7,854 bases of DNA from an uncultured Eubacteriales bacterium (GCA_900553265.1 USDD01000112.1:1-7854), one strand, 5' to 3'. Counted from the stretch's first letter, positions 1 to 6,457 are shown. The notes: generated from the letters alone by a model not told the origin. Program-made: numbers and translations.

Positions 1-8
1 TATTCATC

Positions 9-644
9 ATGGAATGCGGAAAGCTCACAGCGAAACTTCGGGACGCGGTGCCGGTCTGCTTCATCGAGAACGGCAAGGAGATCAAGCGCTTCAGGAACAT
101 CGAAATCCCCGACGAAATCAAGAAGCTGCCCTATCAGGACTTCGAATTCAGCGTACCGGTAACTGGAGCCATCACCTTCAAGATCATGTTCGAGGAAGGC
201 GTTTTGCCGAAGGTCTGGCCGGAAGCGCGGACGCGCAAAACGCGGAAAGCCAAGCCGGAGGAAGCACCCATGCCGGAGAAAATCGCAACCGGGCTTCAGG
301 CGGCATTGGAGCAGGCGCAGGCCGAGGGCCAGCCTGTGGCAGAAATCGCCGAAGCGGCTGCGCAGGGTGCTGAGATCACCGCCGAGATGAACGGGCAGGA
401 ATTGACCATCACAGCCCACGAACCGGAGAATATGGAGGTGGTCTTCAACGTAACCGGCGAGCGCCGTAAAGCGCTGGTAGAAACCGTCAAGGCTTTCGTA
501 GACGCGCCTGCCGTATACCAGAACGCGCCCAGCTTCGCCTACGTCATCGGCGACTACACGGTCAGCAAAACTGGCACTATATCCGGCCCGGCAAACGAGG
601 CGCTCATGGCAGCACTCAATGCGAAGGGCTTCATCGTAGAATAA
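9..644 (+). CDS. 'virulence-related'-like protein of integrative elements (5' end uncertain)
   Basis: Predicted cytoplasmic 211-aa protein with no signal peptide or membrane segment. It has two parts. Residues 1-80 are a compact domain ending in a basic stretch (RTRKTRKAK). A charged, Ala/Glu-rich linker covers about 81-135. The C-terminal domain, about 148-211, contains ERRKALVETV, APSFAYVIGDYTV and a terminal KGFIVE. From memory, that C-terminal pattern resembles short proteins annotated 'virulence-related protein' in clostridial conjugative and integrative elements; their biochemical function is unknown to me. No ribosome binding site fits in the 8 nt before the ATG, and the frame stays open to the window edge (TTC ATC before ATG), so the real start may lie a few codons upstream. 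The stop codon is followed 12 nt later by a strong hairpin. Base composition looks less GC-rich than the 1418-4261 genes, which would fit transfer. The family call is tentative; the coding call is firm. Confidence 0.75.
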   Translation: MECGKLTAKLRDAVPVCFIENGKEIKRFRNIEIPDEIKKLPYQDFEFSVPVTGAITFKIMFEEGVLPKVWPEARTRKTRKAKPEEAPMPEKIATGLQAALEQAQAEGQPVAEIAEAAAQGAEITAEMNGQELTITAHEPENMEVVFNVTGERRKALVETVKAFVDAPAVYQNAPSFAYVIGDYTVSKTGTISGPANEALMAALNAKGFIVE

Positions 645-645
645 T

Positions 646-834
646 TCATACCAAACAAAAAGCGCTTATGCCGAAGTCATTCTTCCAGGCGTGAGCGCTT
701 TTCCTGCGGTTGTAAAGTTTTTTGCTTTTGACCTTCCTGGTCGTGGGGGAGAAAGCCCAAACAGCGCGCTTCTGATTGTCCAGCTCCTTGCGTGCCTTCT
801 TGCTGAGCTTTTCGCGGGAGATGAATTTCGCCAT
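646..834 (-). CDS. Small basic protein, 62 aa, function unknown
   Basis: Lys/Arg-rich 62-aa protein (begins MAKFISREKL, ends SAFCLV) with the core segment KARKELDNQKRAVWAFSPTT, then a basic KSKKLYNRRK stretch. There is no signal peptide or membrane segment. High basicity suggests nucleic-acid or ribosome contact, but this is inference only. I chose the ATG at 834 because AAAGGA lies 10 nt upstream; the in-frame GTG at 843 lies only 1 nt from that site. The stop is 1 nt from the stop of the convergent gene. The tRNA-Val terminator lies just upstream and I see no convincing promoter in the 37 nt between them, so expression may depend on read-through. The last codons form part of a terminator hairpin and its T-tract, so the C-terminus may not be ancestral. 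I have only a vague sense of similar small clostridial proteins. Confidence 0.6.
   Translation of the reverse strand: MAKFISREKLSKKARKELDNQKRAVWAFSPTTRKVKSKKLYNRRKSAHAWKNDFGISAFCLV
657..702. terminator. Probable bidirectional intrinsic terminator overlapping the small CDS
   Basis: Arms AAAAGCGCT (657-665) and AGCGCTTTT (694-702) are exact inverse complements. The stem continues inward through TATGCC against GGCGTG (two wobble pairs) and GAAG against CTTC, around a TCATT loop with a 2-nt CA bulge. On the + strand it lies 12 nt after the stop of the upstream gene and ends in TTTT. On the - strand it is followed by TTTTTGTTT, which also encodes the last residues of the 62-aa protein. Confidence 0.7.
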
Positions 835-871
835 GAGGTTCACATCCTTTCAAGTATGGCGGTAAGGTAAG

Positions 872-904
872 AAAAAGCCTGGCAAACATTTCTGCCTGCC
901 AGGC
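872..904 (-). terminator. Intrinsic terminator of the tRNA-Val transcript
   Basis: On the - strand, GCCTGGCA (904-897) pairs perfectly with TGCCAGGC (884-877) around a 12-nt loop, followed directly by TTTTTCTT. The stem starts 3 nt after the tRNA CCA end, as expected for a tRNA transcript terminator. It separates the tRNA from the 62-aa gene. Confidence 0.88.
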
Positions 905-907
905 GCG

Positions 908-983
908 TGGTGGTCGCAACAGGACTCGAACCTGTGACCCCATCGATGTGAACGATGTGCTCTACCAACTGAGCCATGCGACC
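908..983 (-). tRNA. tRNA-Val (anticodon CAC), CCA encoded
   Basis: Read on the - strand, the 76 nt fold into a full cloverleaf. The acceptor arms GGTCGCA and TGCGACC pair at all 7 positions, followed by discriminator A and an encoded CCA. The D-stem is GCTC/GAGC with loop AGTTGGTA. The anticodon stem CATCG/CGATG closes the 7-nt loop TTCACAT, giving anticodon CAC (reads GUG, valine). The variable loop is GGGTC. The T-stem ACAGG/CCTGT closes TTCGAGT. It decodes valine GUG codons, which are frequent in the GC-rich genes here. No promoter is evident directly upstream; the nearest good one is at 1131-1159, beyond a second copy of the tRNA 5' end. Confidence 0.97.
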
Positions 984-1084
984 AAATTTGCTACCGATTT
1001 TTGTGCAACCTGCACATCCCATCAGTAAGGGGAGTTTTGCGGGGAAATGGAAGCGTGGAGTTTATGTAATCCGTACAGAATGGA

Positions 1085-1106
1085 CTACCAACTGAGCCAT
1101 GCGACC
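1085..1106 (-). pseudogene. Orphan 5' fragment of tRNA-Val (acceptor 5' strand plus D-arm)
   Basis: These 22 nt match the first 22 nt of the intact tRNA-Val exactly (GGTCGCATGG, then the D-arm to GGTAG). The match stops before the end of the D-stem, and the sequence then diverges into non-tRNA DNA. The bases upstream of the two copies are also partly similar (TCGATA and TCGGTA, then AAAT-like sequence), so the duplication probably included some leader. No anticodon arm, T-arm or acceptor 3' strand follows, so it cannot be a functional tRNA. It lies about 18 nt after the predicted transcription start and 123 bp from the matching point in the intact gene. Confidence 0.85.
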
Positions 1107-1130
1107 ATATTTATCGAACCGAACAAATAT

Positions 1131-1159
1131 ATTATAGCGCGTCTTCCCGGAGTTGTCAA
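1131..1159 (-). promoter_or_regulatory. Consensus sigma-A promoter for the tRNA-Val transcript
   Basis: On the - strand, TTGACA (1159-1154) and TATAAT (1136-1131) are separated by exactly 17 bp, a perfect match to the housekeeping consensus. The start should be near 1124. The transcript would run through the orphan tRNA fragment and the 100-nt spacer before reaching tRNA-Val, ending at the 872-904 terminator. Confidence 0.92.
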
Positions 1160-1336
1160 TACCTTTTTTCATATTTTAGCGTGTTTACGGGAAATTTTGG
1201 GTGCGGAGTTTGGATGAGCGGCGCTTTGGAGCGGAGAAGAAAGTTATTTCGTCGTTCGGAGGCGGCTTTGGGCTTGCCGAGGGGGCGCTTCGGTCGGTTG
1301 TGCTGCAATTGCCGCAGGGGATTTCGCGGGGCGGCC
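1160..1336. other. Divergent intergenic region without a recognised gene
   Basis: This stretch lies between the leftward tRNA promoter and the rightward promoter candidate of the VWA operon. Open frames cross it, including an upstream extension of the VWA frame from 1181, but that extension is Arg/Gly-rich, has no usual ribosome binding site and resembles no domain I know. I see no RNA gene or repeat here. The bases next to the tRNA promoter (1160-1200) are AT-rich and the rest is GC-rich. Confidence 0.5.
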
Positions 1337-1365
1337 TTGTGGCGGCGGAGCATTCATGCTATAAT
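1337..1365 (+). promoter_or_regulatory. Candidate sigma-A promoter of the VWA-MoxR operon
   Basis: A perfect TATAAT (1360-1365) stands out in very GC-rich DNA, 17 bp after a weak -35 element, TTGTGG (1337-1342). A start near 1372 would leave a leader of about 46 nt before the ATG at 1418. This supports starting the VWA gene downstream of it and not at 1181. Confidence 0.55.
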
Positions 1366-1417
1366 TTTGCTGTGGGTGCCGGATGTGCGCGGAGTTTTGA
1401 GGAAACGGGGGCTGGGC

Positions 1418-2785
1418 ATGGAGCGAGCGGTCGAGGCGATGGAGCTTGCGCGGGATCGCCTGTGCTGGAGGCATCCCTTTTTAGCGCCGTCTGTGGAGCG
1501 TCTGAGGCCTGAGGCCGTCGACGGCGCGCGTCCTTTCGCCACGGACGGAAGGCGAATTCTCTTTGGCGCTCAGCCTGCTGCGGCCGACGGCGAGGAAATG
1601 GCGGCCGACCGCGAAGCCGTGCGGCGGCAGGGCGAAAGCCTGTCTCCCGATTTGCAGGCACCGGCAAGCGCCGTTTCCGCATGTCCGTCGCCGCAAAGCA
1701 CTGCCGCGGACGGTGCGGATTTTTCCGTCGAGCGGCTGGAGCGGGTGATTCTGCACATGATCGCCCACTGCCTGCTGGGACACGTGTGGATGGAGCGCGA
1801 GGGCGCGGCGTTCGACCTGGCCTGCGACGTGCAGGCGTGGCTGCTGGCGGAGGAGCTCGCGCCGGAGACGGCGCTCTCGGGCGATGCACAGGAGCTTCGG
1901 CGGCGTCTGCGCGGCGCGGAGACGCTGGCGCAGACGCGGGAAATTCTCGAAAGCGATTCCTTTGTCCGGGAGCATCGGGAGGAATTGAGCAAGCGAATCG
2001 CGCTGGACGCGCACGACCTCTGGGGGCGGACGCCTCCCGAGGCGCGCGCCGCCTGGGGCGAGGGGCTTTCCCGGGCGCGGCGGCGCGGAAGCGGGATCTT
2101 CGGTGCGGGCGCAGGCGGGCGGCGGCTCGAGTGGTCGCCCGCGCGGGAGGACGCAGCGGAGCTGGCGGGCGCGCTGGCGCGCTATTCCGTGGTGCGCGAA
2201 AACCCGCGGGAGGACGCGGAGAGCTTTCAGACCGCATGGTATCTCTACGGACTGGAGCATTTCGGCAATGTGCCGCTGATCGAGCCTCCCGAGGAGCGCG
2301 AAGAGCGGCGGCTGGAGACGCTGGCGGTGGTGATCGACACGTCGGGCTCCTGCGCGCGCGGGCTGACGCAGCGCTTTCTGGCGCTGCTGCGGGGACTGAT
2401 GGAGCAGAGCGGCCTGTTCTTTCGGAGGTTCAATCTGCACGTGATTCAGTGCGACGCGCTGGTGCAGCGGGACGACAAGATCGTCGATCTGCGCGCGTTC
2501 GAGCGCTACATCGATTCGCTGGAACTCTGCGGCGGCGGCGGAACCGACTTTCGCCCGGCCTTCGAGCATATCGACGCGCTGGTCGCGTCCGGTGAGCTGC
2601 GCGGGCTGAAGGGCGCGCTGTTCTTCTCGGACGGGCGCGGAATCTTTCCCTCTGTGCCGCCGGAATACGAGGCGACGTTCGTGTTCCTGAAGCATCGGTT
2701 TGACGCCATCGACGTGCCCGGCTGGGTGCGGCGGCTGGTGGTGGACGCGCCGCCGCCGGCTGGCGGGGAGTATTTCGAATATTGA
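1418..2785 (+). CDS. VWA / DUF2201 metallopeptidase-like protein
   Basis: Soluble 455-aa protein matching the DUF2201 N-terminal 'putative metallopeptidase' plus C-terminal VWA-like layout. The N-terminal segment (PF..ATDGRRILF, residues 39-49) is followed by a low-complexity insert at about 52-100, then ILHMIAHCLLGH (111-122). This is the helix where a zincin would have HExxH, but here it is HMIAH, with Met in place of the catalytic Glu. The VWA domain (about 301-445) has an intact MIDAS: DTSGS (307-311), Thr376 in GGGGTDF and Asp405 in FFSDG, so it should bind a divalent metal. It likely acts as adaptor or partner for the AAA+ ATPase encoded 48 nt downstream. The ATG at 1418 was chosen because GGGGG lies 6 nt upstream, the promoter candidate precedes it and homology-like sequence starts there; ATG 1440 is an alternative. 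Family call strong; substrate unknown. Confidence 0.88.
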   Translation: MERAVEAMELARDRLCWRHPFLAPSVERLRPEAVDGARPFATDGRRILFGAQPAAADGEEMAADREAVRRQGESLSPDLQAPASAVSACPSPQSTAADGADFSVERLERVILHMIAHCLLGHVWMEREGAAFDLACDVQAWLLAEELAPETALSGDAQELRRRLRGAETLAQTREILESDSFVREHREELSKRIALDAHDLWGRTPPEARAAWGEGLSRARRRGSGIFGAGAGGRRLEWSPAREDAAELAGALARYSVVRENPREDAESFQTAWYLYGLEHFGNVPLIEPPEEREERRLETLAVVIDTSGSCARGLTQRFLALLRGLMEQSGLFFRRFNLHVIQCDALVQRDDKIVDLRAFERYIDSLELCGGGGTDFRPAFEHIDALVASGELRGLKGALFFSDGRGIFPSVPPEYEATFVFLKHRFDAIDVPGWVRRLVVDAPPPAGGEYFEY

Positions 2786-2833
2786 AAATTCAGGCGTTTG
2801 GAAAATGAACGCAAACCGGAGAGGACGAGAACG

Positions 2834-4261
2834 ATGAACATTCGAGAGGCGATCCGCCAGACGGAGCTGGCGCTGCGGGCCTATGGAGCGCGGGACGCGC
2901 AGGGACTGCCGCTGATTCCCCTTGCGGCGCAGCGGCCGATCTATCTGCTGGGCGCGCCGGGCGTGGGCAAGACCGAGGCGGCGGCGGAGGTGGCCCGGCG
3001 GCTGGACGTGGGGCTGGTTTCCTACACGCTGACGCACCACACGCGCCAGAGCGCGCTGGGCCTGCCGCAGATCGTGCGGCGCAGCTTCGGCGGCGCGGAG
3101 ACGGCGGTCACGGAATACACCATGTCCGAAATCGTCGCCGGGGTCTATCGCTATATGGAGCAGACGGGACGCACGCGCGGCATACTGTTTCTGGACGAGA
3201 TCAACTGCGTCTCCGAGACGCTGCTGCCCGCGGTGATGGAGCTTCTGCAGCACAAGCGCTTCGGCGAGCATCGCGTGCCCGAGGGCTGGAGCATCGTCTG
3301 CGCGGGCAATCCTGAGAAGTTCAACCGCTCAGCCCGGGCCTTCGATCCCGCGGCGATGGATCGCGTGCGGGTGCTGCGGGTGGAGCCGGAGCTGGACGCG
3401 TGGCTGGAATACGCGGCGGAGACGGGCGTGCAGCCGGTCATCCGCAGCTATCTGCGTCTGAGCCCGGAGGAATTCTGCCGCATCGAGCCGGACGGCGCGA
3501 TTACGCCGCGCAGCTGGACGGATCTGTCCCGGATGCTCTCCGCAATGGAGGCGCTGGGCGAGGAACCCGACGAGGCGCTGTTCGAGCAGTATCTGCAGTG
3601 TCCAGAGATCTGCGCGCGGTTTGTGCTGTATGAAAAGATGTGCCGCGGCGCGGCGGGGCGCATCGACCTGAGCGCCGTGCTGGCGGGAGATTTCGCCTCG
3701 GCGCGGGAACTGGCGGAGCGGCCCTTCGAGGAGGCGCTGTTCGCGGCGGAGTTGCTGGCGCAGCGGCTTTCGGACGAGGCGGCGCAGGCGGATTCCGCCC
3801 GGGAGCGGGCCGTCCGGCTGGAGCAGTTTGCCGACGGCGCGCGCCGCAGCGGCGGAGAAATCGACCGCGCCTGTGGGGAGCAGCTGGCGCGCCGGGAGCG
3901 CGCGCTGGAGGTGCGCAAGAACGCCGGCGGGCTGACCATGGACGACGAGCGCCGGGAGCGCGCGCTGCTCGACCGCATCCGCGCCTGCATGGGCGAGGCC
4001 TCCGCCCGAGGCGATTTCGCCGCCGCGCTGGACGAGCTCGTCGCGCGGGAACGCCGCTCCGCCAAAGCGCAATGCCGCGCCGCAGCGCAGGCGGCGGAGA
4101 ACGGGCTGCGCTTCATGGAGCAGGCCTTCCCCCGGCGAGTGCAGATCGTCATGCTCTCCGAGCTCCTGCACTGCGAACGCGCCGCGCGCCTGCTGCGGCG
4201 GGAGCTGCCCGAGCGGATAGACGCGCTGGAAGAAATGCTGAATCCCGAGCAGAGAAAGTGA
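2834..4261 (+). CDS. MoxR-like AAA+ ATPase
   Basis: Cytoplasmic 475-aa ATPase. Visible motifs are Walker A GAPGVGKT (residues 40-47), Walker B ILFLDEIN (117-124), sensor-1 Asn in CAGNPEKFN (about 159) and the DRV motif with a likely arginine finger near 177. AGNP followed by a conserved Phe/Asn and an AMDRV segment is typical of the MoxR branch. After the AAA core (to about 240) there are more than 200 residues rich in Glu, Arg and Ala, probably helical, with no motif I recognise. MoxR proteins couple ATP hydrolysis to assembly, metal insertion or remodelling of a VWA-bound partner, and the VWA gene directly upstream fits that. The ATG at 2834 has GGAGAGG 9 nt upstream; the in-frame ATG at 2798 lacks a good site. 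The operon ends at the 4400-4446 hairpin. The precise target is unknown. Confidence 0.92.
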   Translation: MNIREAIRQTELALRAYGARDAQGLPLIPLAAQRPIYLLGAPGVGKTEAAAEVARRLDVGLVSYTLTHHTRQSALGLPQIVRRSFGGAETAVTEYTMSEIVAGVYRYMEQTGRTRGILFLDEINCVSETLLPAVMELLQHKRFGEHRVPEGWSIVCAGNPEKFNRSARAFDPAAMDRVRVLRVEPELDAWLEYAAETGVQPVIRSYLRLSPEEFCRIEPDGAITPRSWTDLSRMLSAMEALGEEPDEALFEQYLQCPEICARFVLYEKMCRGAAGRIDLSAVLAGDFASARELAERPFEEALFAAELLAQRLSDEAAQADSARERAVRLEQFADGARRSGGEIDRACGEQLARRERALEVRKNAGGLTMDDERRERALLDRIRACMGEASARGDFAAALDELVARERRSAKAQCRAAAQAAENGLRFMEQAFPRRVQIVMLSELLHCERAARLLRRELPERIDALEEMLNPEQRK

Positions 4262-4399
4262 GCCTTCTGCAAATGGGGAGGACACGGACGGACGGGAGCG
4301 TCGGAGCTTCGCGGCGGCGGTCGAGCGTCGGTTTGCGCGGCTCTTATGCCATGCAGGCTGCGGAAAAGAAGACGCGCCTATGCGCTTCGTGAAAAGAAA

Positions 4400-4446
4400 C
4401 GCGCCGGGGCTCGGAGTTCATTCCGATTCCCGGCGCGCCGTTTTTT
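4400..4446. terminator. Strong bidirectional intrinsic terminator between convergent genes
   Basis: CGCGCCGGG (4400-4408) pairs with CCCGGCGCG (4429-4437). The stem continues past a small internal loop with TCGGA (4411-4415) against TCCGA (4422-4426), loop GTTCAT. On the + strand it is followed by TTTTTTGGTTTT, ending the MoxR operon. On the - strand it is followed by a T-rich stretch (complement of 4391-4399), serving the SH3b gene whose stop is at 4451. Between 4262 and 4399 I see no gene. Confidence 0.92.
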
Positions 4447-4450
4447 GGTT

Positions 4451-6457
4451 TTACAGCGTGGCGTTCAGCGCCTTTTTGATGGCTGCCTGATGCAGCGAGC
4501 AGACCTTGTTGCTGCCATGGGTGCGGCTGTTGGTGAAGTGGATGCAGTGGTGGCCGTTGAAATTGTTGTCCTTGATGGAGCCGGAGCCGTGGGGCATGCA
4601 GTTCATCGATGCGGCGTAATTCACGCCGTTAATGGTCACGAAGATGGCGCGGCGCTTCCACGACCAGCTGCCGCAGGCCTTCTTCATGTTGGCCGTGTCG
4701 GCGGCGGTGGCGGGCTGCACGTCGGCGTGATTGGTTCCGCCGCCGCGGTACTCGTTCCAGGCGATGCCCGTCTCCACGTCGGTGACGGTGGCGGTGGTGC
4801 CGCGGGCGTAGATGCTCTGGATGTCGCTCTTCCACCAGTCGGCCTCCACGGCGGTGCCGGTGGCGGGCCTGGCGGTGGTGGTTCCCGTGTTGGCGGAGCC
4901 GGAATCGTCCTTGCGGGGCGCCTTGGGCGCGTCGTCGGCGAACATCTTCGCCAGCGTCTGAGCGTCCACGATGCCCGTGACGTTCAGCTTGGCGGCAGAC
5001 TGGAAGGCGGCCACGGCGCTCTTCGTCAGGTCGAGGTAGTTACCGCCCACGGAGCCGGTGAAGTAGCCCAGCTCCAGCAGGCGGGACTGCACCTTCTCCA
5101 CGGCCTCGCCCTTGTCGCCATACTGGAGCGTCTGTGCGGGCTTGGTATCGGTCAGATCAGTCTTGAGCATGAAGCCGGTGCTGCCATTGGCGGAAACCCG
5201 GGCCAGCGTGTCGGTGTATGCGTCCACGGTCACGGCGGTTCCGGCGCTCAGCGTGCCGAGCTCCCGGCCCGACGCGTCGGCGACCTTCGCGCCATTGTTC
5301 AGAACGTAGTAGGTCTTGGGGGAAATCTCCGTCACTGCCGGAGTCTCGGCGGGCTTGGTATCGGTCAGATCAGTCTTGAGCATGAAGCCGGTGCTGCCGT
5401 TGGCGGAAACCCGGGCCAGCGTGTCGGTGTATGCGTCCACGGTCACGGCGGTTCCGGCGCTCAGCGTGCCGAGCTCCCGGCCCGACGCGTCGGCGACCTT
5501 CGCGCCATTGTTCAGAACATAGTAGGTCTTGGGAGAAATTTCCGTCACCGCCGGAGTCTGGGCGGTCTGGGTTTCGGACAGCTCCGAGCGGAGCATGAAG
5601 CCGACGTTCTTGCCGCTGGAGACCCGGGCGTGGGTGTCGTTATAGGCGGAGACGGTCACGGCAAAGTTGAGCGGAAGCGTGGCGATGACCTTGCCCGAAC
5701 CGCTGTAGACCTTCGCGCCGTCGCTGGAAACGTAATACGTCTTGGGGGAAATGGTGGTCACGCCGCTGTCCTGGGAAACCTCGGTTTTTCCCGTGGACAG
5801 ATCGGAGGCGTACATCACAGCCGTCACGCCGCAGCGCTCCACCAGACACAGGTTGTCGCGCACGGCCTTCACCGTCACGGCGGTGTTCAGCGGCACGCTG
5901 CCCAGCGCCTTGCCCTTGGCGTTATAGACCTTCGCGCCGTCCTTGGAAGCGTAGGCGGTCACGTTCATGGTCTGAACGGAGGAATCCGGCGCGTCCGCTT
6001 TGGGCGCGTCGGTGGTCAGCGCGCTGAGCTTGACGAAGCCGGTCTTGCCGTTGCTCTGGGCATAGCCCCACTCGCCGGCGGTGGCGGCCACGAGCACGGT
6101 CGAGCCCGCGGAGATGGTCGCCAGCTTATCCGAGTCCTCGGTGAAGCTCCTGTACAGCGCCGTCTCGCTCTGGGCATAGGCCGTGACCTTGCAGGCCTTG
6201 GGCACGGTCAGATCCTCCGAGCGCATGAAGGCGGTGTTGCCGCCCTGCCGCACCCGAGACCAGCCGCTCTTCGCCGCGTCCCGCGTCAGCACCGTGCCCG
6301 CGGGCAGCGTGCCCACGGCCGAGGACGCGTCGCCCGGCGTGGCGTAAACCGTGGCGCTCTGCATCACGCAGACCGTCTCCGCCAGCGCGGAAAGGGAGCC
6401 GAGCATCGAGAAGATTGCCAGCGTCAGGGCGAGAATCGAGCGAAGCGTGCGTTTCAT
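4451..6457 (-). CDS. Secreted SH3b-repeat, peptidoglycan-binding protein with YkuD-like C-terminal domain
   Basis: This 668-aa protein is predicted to be exported and to act on or bind the cell wall. Residues 1-26 form a signal peptide (MKRTL basic start, hydrophobic core, SALA cleavage region). Six SH3b-like repeats follow at about 28-86, 91-147, 163-220, 235-295, 303-365 and 374-436; each has a K/VY...G....LPAGT-like pattern ending in GFM/VK..L. A PG_binding_1 domain covers about 443-506 (YGDKGEAV..VQ..L..LGYFTG, then AV.AFQ and VTG..D..T). After a Gly/Thr/Ala linker, 541-668 is a separate domain with MPHG (621-624) and GHHCIHF (635-641), then SRTHG and a C-terminal HQAAI. The spacing suggests a divergent L,D-transpeptidase (YkuD-like) active site, but this is unproven. 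The ATG at 6457 has GGAGG 8 nt upstream; an in-frame TTG at 6472 overlaps that site. Monocistronic, with its own promoter and terminator. Confidence 0.9.
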   Translation of the reverse strand: MKRTLRSILALTLAIFSMLGSLSALAETVCVMQSATVYATPGDASSAVGTLPAGTVLTRDAAKSGWSRVRQGGNTAFMRSEDLTVPKACKVTAYAQSETALYRSFTEDSDKLATISAGSTVLVAATAGEWGYAQSNGKTGFVKLSALTTDAPKADAPDSSVQTMNVTAYASKDGAKVYNAKGKALGSVPLNTAVTVKAVRDNLCLVERCGVTAVMYASDLSTGKTEVSQDSGVTTISPKTYYVSSDGAKVYSGSGKVIATLPLNFAVTVSAYNDTHARVSSGKNVGFMLRSELSETQTAQTPAVTEISPKTYYVLNNGAKVADASGRELGTLSAGTAVTVDAYTDTLARVSANGSTGFMLKTDLTDTKPAETPAVTEISPKTYYVLNNGAKVADASGRELGTLSAGTAVTVDAYTDTLARVSANGSTGFMLKTDLTDTKPAQTLQYGDKGEAVEKVQSRLLELGYFTGSVGGNYLDLTKSAVAAFQSAAKLNVTGIVDAQTLAKMFADDAPKAPRKDDSGSANTGTTTARPATGTAVEADWWKSDIQSIYARGTTATVTDVETGIAWNEYRGGGTNHADVQPATAADTANMKKACGSWSWKRRAIFVTINGVNYAASMNCMPHGSGSIKDNNFNGHHCIHFTNSRTHGSNKVCSLHQAAIKKALNATL
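5132..5557 (-). repeat. Tandem 213-bp duplication of one SH3b module
   Basis: Two adjacent 213-bp units (5345-5557 and 5132-5344, in coding order) each encode 71 residues starting TPAVTEISPKTYYV and ending DTKPA plus E or Q. By my count about 7 of 213 bases differ, and only one residue differs (E371 against Q442). The neighbouring SH3b repeat at about 235-295 is clearly related but much more diverged. This indicates a recent in-frame unit duplication or ongoing gene conversion. Confidence 0.95.

Noticed and set aside
840..1022. 60-codon - strand frame across the tRNA
   Set aside because: It is translated from the tRNA-Val gene itself and its flanks; the cloverleaf fully explains the sequence.
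1181..1417. N-terminal extension of the VWA protein by 79 residues
   Set aside because: The extension is Arg/Gly-rich, has no good ribosome binding site, and a TATAAT promoter candidate lies within it. The family-like sequence starts near 1418.
1201..1512. 103-codon + strand frame in the divergent region
   Set aside because: No ribosome binding site or recognisable motif, and it overlaps the start of the VWA gene in another frame.
1481..3271. 596-codon open frame on the - strand opposite the VWA and MoxR genes
   Set aside because: The Arg/Gln/His/Pro-rich product has no domain, and it runs antisense across two well-supported genes.
5100..5560. CRISPR-like repeats
   Set aside because: Only two long adjacent units without spacers, in frame within a coding region; this is a protein-module duplication.
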